Shown: in pieces, positions 5,851-8,430 of the stretch
Layout: each line of letters begins with the position of its first letter
Numbering within the stretch: position 1 is the first letter of the stretch
NCBI GenBank assembly: GCA_018665625.1
Contig: JABJCF010000196.1
Location: 1 to 8,430, forward strand
Reading direction: 5' to 3'
DNA: 8,430 nucleotides
From: Nitrospina sp.
GTDB taxonomy: Bacteria > Nitrospinota > Nitrospinia > Nitrospinales > VA-1
Program-made: the position numbers and the translations under genes
Notes under the pieces: generated by a model
What the model was told of the DNA's origin: nothing
Database searches by the model: none
Seen by the model: only the letters and a program-made list of their open reading frames with translations

Positions 5851-8430
5851 AGCGGAGTAGCATCATTGAGAGAAGGTAAAGGCTCAGCGGGTTTTTCCTT
5901 TTCCTGGAAGATGTCGTAAAGGAATTCAATGACTCCTTCCTTTTCTTCATCCGGCAATGGCTCGGTTATTGAATTGTCATTTTCTTCTGTTTTTATTTCT
6001 GGTGGCTGCTCGGGTGTTACAGTTTTTGGGGTTTCTAGAGGGGCCTTGGGTTTTTCAATTTTAACGAACTGATTTTTTTCGACATCATAGAAAAGATCCT
6101 CGCGAGGCTGCGGTTGCCCTAATGTTTGCTCGCGAACTTTATGCCTCATGTCATAAGGGAATTCGTTTCGATTCAATAATCTGGAATAATTTAATTCCCG
6201 TAGATTTAAGGAGCGAAATGCCCGGTATCGATCTGAGGGTTCTTGTATAGCCGAAATCTCATCTTGGTTAAGAAAACGTGAACCATCTTCTGGGAAGGTG
6301 GTTTGTATGGCTTGCCCATTCGGGTCTATGCCTTGTTTGAGTTGGAAGTCTGGATGAACCTGCTTATTTGTTTTCAGCGTAGAGAAAAATTGTCCAGTTT
6401 CTTGAATGGAATTTTTTAATGAGTCGCCGAGTCCGACAGATAAAGAGTTTTTGTGGCAGTCTTCACAGGGGCGTACGGTTTTTCGAATTGTATGTGGTGA
6501 ATATTCCGTCCAGATCAATCCAGCAGAATCGTCAAGCGTTAAAGGAGGCTCAGCCCTTTTTAGAGGCATTCCCAATGGGCCTGTCTGGTCAGTGATAAAG
6601 TATTGGTAGCGTGGTTTCAAGATAGAGTATTTCCCGCGTGAGTTTTTTCCCATGACCATTTCTGACCATCCTGAATCTGCAAACACAGTCCACCAGTATT
6701 CATTAATTATATTTGCTTCAATTTTTTGTGGTAGAGATTTGGCTGTCAACCAATCCAACATTCCCGGATTTTCATTGTGCGAGCCGTTACTTAGATTTAT
6801 GGGATCTGATAGATTCCAGTTTTTCCATTTTTCAAATATTGAGGTTTTTTCCCGAATAACATGCATCCCCCAATCGGTTGCAGCCCATCGTGCATGGCAG
6901 GTTGAGCATTCCATTTCCTGCATATGTTTTGGAATCTGGTGCGCAATAGAAGGTTTTAGATTTTTGAGTAATGGGATCCTGTGTTTTTTGCCGGTTACCT
7001 TTGAATACAAAATCCATTCTTTTTTAATCCGTTTGATATGCAGCATGGGAGAATCGCTTGAGTTAACCAAAACGGTATCACCTGGCTTCACTTTTTTCTT
7101 GAGGTTGGGATTTAGGTTTGCGCGTTTAATCAATTTTTTTGTGTTTGGGTCTGATTCAATTAAAAGAAACCCTTCAGGAAGTTTTTCCTGAGTGCCATGA
7201 CAATCCACACAACGGATTTGCACCCCAGATTGAATCTTGTCAGGCTCTAATTCTGGTTTCATTTCATCGCCGATATGGCAGTCGATACAATGCATTCCTT
7301 TTTCACGATGAATATCAGGAACAAGAAATTCATGATCCTTCCCGTAAAGAACAGGTTTGTCTGCATTAATTTGCGCGGGTGATTCAATGGGGCGGGATGG
7401 TTTTGCAAACAACCCTTCAAACTCTTGTCCTACTCCGTTATTGCTATGGCAATGTTCACATTGAACGCTGGGAACCGCGACGGTGAACTTATGAAGTAGC
7501 GGATAACCCCGTGGGTTGTTCAGGGAGTTTTCTGCAAACTTTCTGGAAAAACGGTTTTGTTTTTTATTTTGATTTTGAACTTTTTGAATAGCTCGATCAT
7601 GCGATAAAGAGATGCCATCATTTGCATAAATCATATGACAGGAAGAACAACCCGAGGCCCGATAATCTCCGGGGCGGTGTGGACTTTCTGATCCAATATG
7701 GCAACGCAGACATTTTGTTCTAAGAAACCCATCTACTGCATGGCCTTCCCCTGCATTGGGAAAAACTTGCTCGTTTTCATCCGGCTTGAGCGAATAAGGG
7801 AGTTCGTCCAAAGGTTGAGCCCCCCAGCCATATCGTGTGATGTTGATGGTTCTTTTGGCGGTCGACATAAGGGATCGTTCTACCTTGCTAACATGGTTTT
7901 CATGGCACTTCCCACAAAACCGTGGAGCATTTTCTGCTGAAGAGGGATTAGAGACAAGGCCTTTATGGGCTTTTGGCAATGAACTGGAACGTCTGTTTCC
8001 GCCATGGCAGCGAACGCAAGAAAAGCGATGGTTGTTGCTGATCCGTTCAATTCCCTGATGGCAGGTATAGCAACCTCCGCGTCTTTCCAGATATTCTACT
8101 TTTCCATACACATCTTCGATTGAGAAATTGGACTCTTTGTAAAATTTTTCTATAAATTTGTTGGTTTCTCCGTAAGATTGAAACTGTACTCCATCCAAAG
8201 TGGTACCAGGTTGCAGGACTTTTTCTGAATTTTCCTGAAACCCTCTTACTCTGTAAAAGGGATCTTCGAAGTCGGAGGCATCTATTTGTGCTTTGGGAAG
8301 TGACGAGGGCACCTCAACCATTTCTTTTGTTTGTATGTTGTTCTCAGGCTTGCGATCAATTTCTGTTTCCTGAATTTCTGCAGGTTTAGAATCAGAATCA
8401 GGTTTAAGAAAGAAGTCCCATATTCCCGGG
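5847..8430 (-). CDS. Decaheme c-type cytochrome, N-terminus outside the window (partial)
   Basis: Large multiheme cytochrome. The frame stays open to the right edge, giving about 860 visible residues; numbering here counts the Met at 8321 as 1. That Met is probably internal: it has no signal peptide, and 36 in-frame Pro/Glu/Asp-rich residues precede it. Ten CxxCH sites begin at Cys84, 102, 136, 204, 225, 288, 345, 371, 472 and 619. A beta-rich heme-free insert lies at about 411-455 (GDTVLVN, then SKVTGKKHRIPL). After site 9 the sequence DWGMH (483-487) looks like a lost eleventh site. Site 10 (RPCEDCHKNSLSVGLG) has the style of the closing heme in related large multiheme proteins. Residues from about 624 on are heme-free, and the end (757-824) is Pro/Glu-rich. 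Heme attachment requires export to the periplasm. It heads a coupled operon with a diheme and a monoheme cytochrome. I do not recognise a specific enzyme; an electron conduit or storage protein is more likely than a catalyst. Confidence 0.9.
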   Translation of the reverse strand, partial: PGIWDFFLKPDSDSKPAEIQETEIDRKPENNIQTKEMVEVPSSLPKAQIDASDFEDPFYRVRGFQENSEKVLQPGTTLDGVQFQSYGETNKFIEKFYKESNFSIEDVYGKVEYLERRGGCYTCHQGIERISNNHRFSCVRCHGGNRRSSSLPKAHKGLVSNPSSAENAPRFCGKCHENHVSKVERSLMSTAKRTINITRYGWGAQPLDELPYSLKPDENEQVFPNAGEGHAVDGFLRTKCLRCHIGSESPHRPGDYRASGCSSCHMIYANDGISLSHDRAIQKVQNQNKKQNRFSRKFAENSLNNPRGYPLLHKFTVAVPSVQCEHCHSNNGVGQEFEGLFAKPSRPIESPAQINADKPVLYGKDHEFLVPDIHREKGMHCIDCHIGDEMKPELEPDKIQSGVQIRCVDCHGTQEKLPEGFLLIESDPNTKKLIKRANLNPNLKKKVKPGDTVLVNSSDSPMLHIKRIKKEWILYSKVTGKKHRIPLLKNLKPSIAHQIPKHMQEMECSTCHARWAATDWGMHVIREKTSIFEKWKNWNLSDPINLSNGSHNENPGMLDWLTAKSLPQKIEANIINEYWWTVFADSGWSEMVMGKNSRGKYSILKPRYQYFITDQTGPLGMPLKRAEPPLTLDDSAGLIWTEYSPHTIRKTVRPCEDCHKNSLSVGLGDSLKNSIQETGQFFSTLKTNKQVHPDFQLKQGIDPNGQAIQTTFPEDGSRFLNQDEISAIQEPSDRYRAFRSLNLRELNYSRLLNRNEFPYDMRHKVREQTLGQPQPREDLFYDVEKNQFVKIEKPKAPLETPKTVTPEQPPEIKTEENDNSITEPLPDEEKEGVIEFLYDIFQEKEKPAEPLPSLNDATPL

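Noticed and set aside
6953..7096. Heme-free insert (residues about 410-457) considered as a separate enzymatic domain
   Set aside because: Only a short beta-rich pattern is visible, of a kind I recall from other multiheme proteins; no catalytic motif can be seen, so it is described within the gene instead.
6652..7191. Plus-strand open frame of 179 codons opposite the decaheme gene
   Set aside because: It lies entirely antisense to a coding region with evenly spaced CxxCH motifs; it has no ribosome site and no recognisable motif. It is a shadow frame.
1..8430. tRNA or rRNA genes, CRISPR arrays, insertion sequences, attachment sites
   Set aside because: No cloverleaf-like segments, regularly spaced repeats, transposase motifs or flanking inverted repeats were found; nearly all the DNA is accounted for by intact genes.

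Overview
The window comes from a Gram-negative bacterium with an outer membrane (an LptF/LptG-type permease and a cytochrome c lipoprotein) and a c-cytochrome-rich respiratory chain. It is moderately AT-rich by eye. The multiheme cytochromes, the deltaproteobacterial-style EngB and the DUF1015 protein suggest a Nitrospinota- or Desulfobacterota-like lineage. That placement is an impression from protein style, not a proven assignment.

Layout from left to right. (1) Minus-strand pair at 25-2205: an AmgK-like sugar kinase followed by an LptG-type permease, both envelope functions, 27 bases apart. (2) An 84-base divergent spacer and then one plus-strand gene at 2290-2616, a small thioredoxin-fold [2Fe-2S] ferredoxin with a clear Shine-Dalgarno site. 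(3) A strong hairpin terminator at 2693-2724 lying between convergent genes. (4) Minus-strand pair at 2723-4645: a DUF1015 protein and the ribosome-assembly GTPase EngB, 21 bases apart, with a good extended -10 promoter at 4693-4701. (5) Minus-strand cytochrome operon at 4720 to beyond 8430: a large decaheme cytochrome c running off the right edge, a diheme cytochrome c overlapping it by 4 bases (ATGA), and a monoheme cytochrome c lipoprotein 3 bases further on.

The cytochrome operon is the part most worth attention. Thirteen CxxCH heme sites are encoded by three tightly coupled genes, which points to one periplasmic electron-transfer module. The decaheme protein carries what looks like a decayed eleventh heme site (DWGMH), a long heme-free C-terminal tail, and similar short aromatic/KPAE peptides at the visible N-terminal edge and the C-terminus. 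The diheme protein is an internal duplication in which a His sits where the other half has its axial Met. The donor and acceptor of the module cannot be read from this window. The decaheme N-terminus, which would show a signal peptide, an anchor or a fused membrane domain, lies outside it. No mobile elements, tRNA or rRNA genes, or CRISPR arrays were seen.
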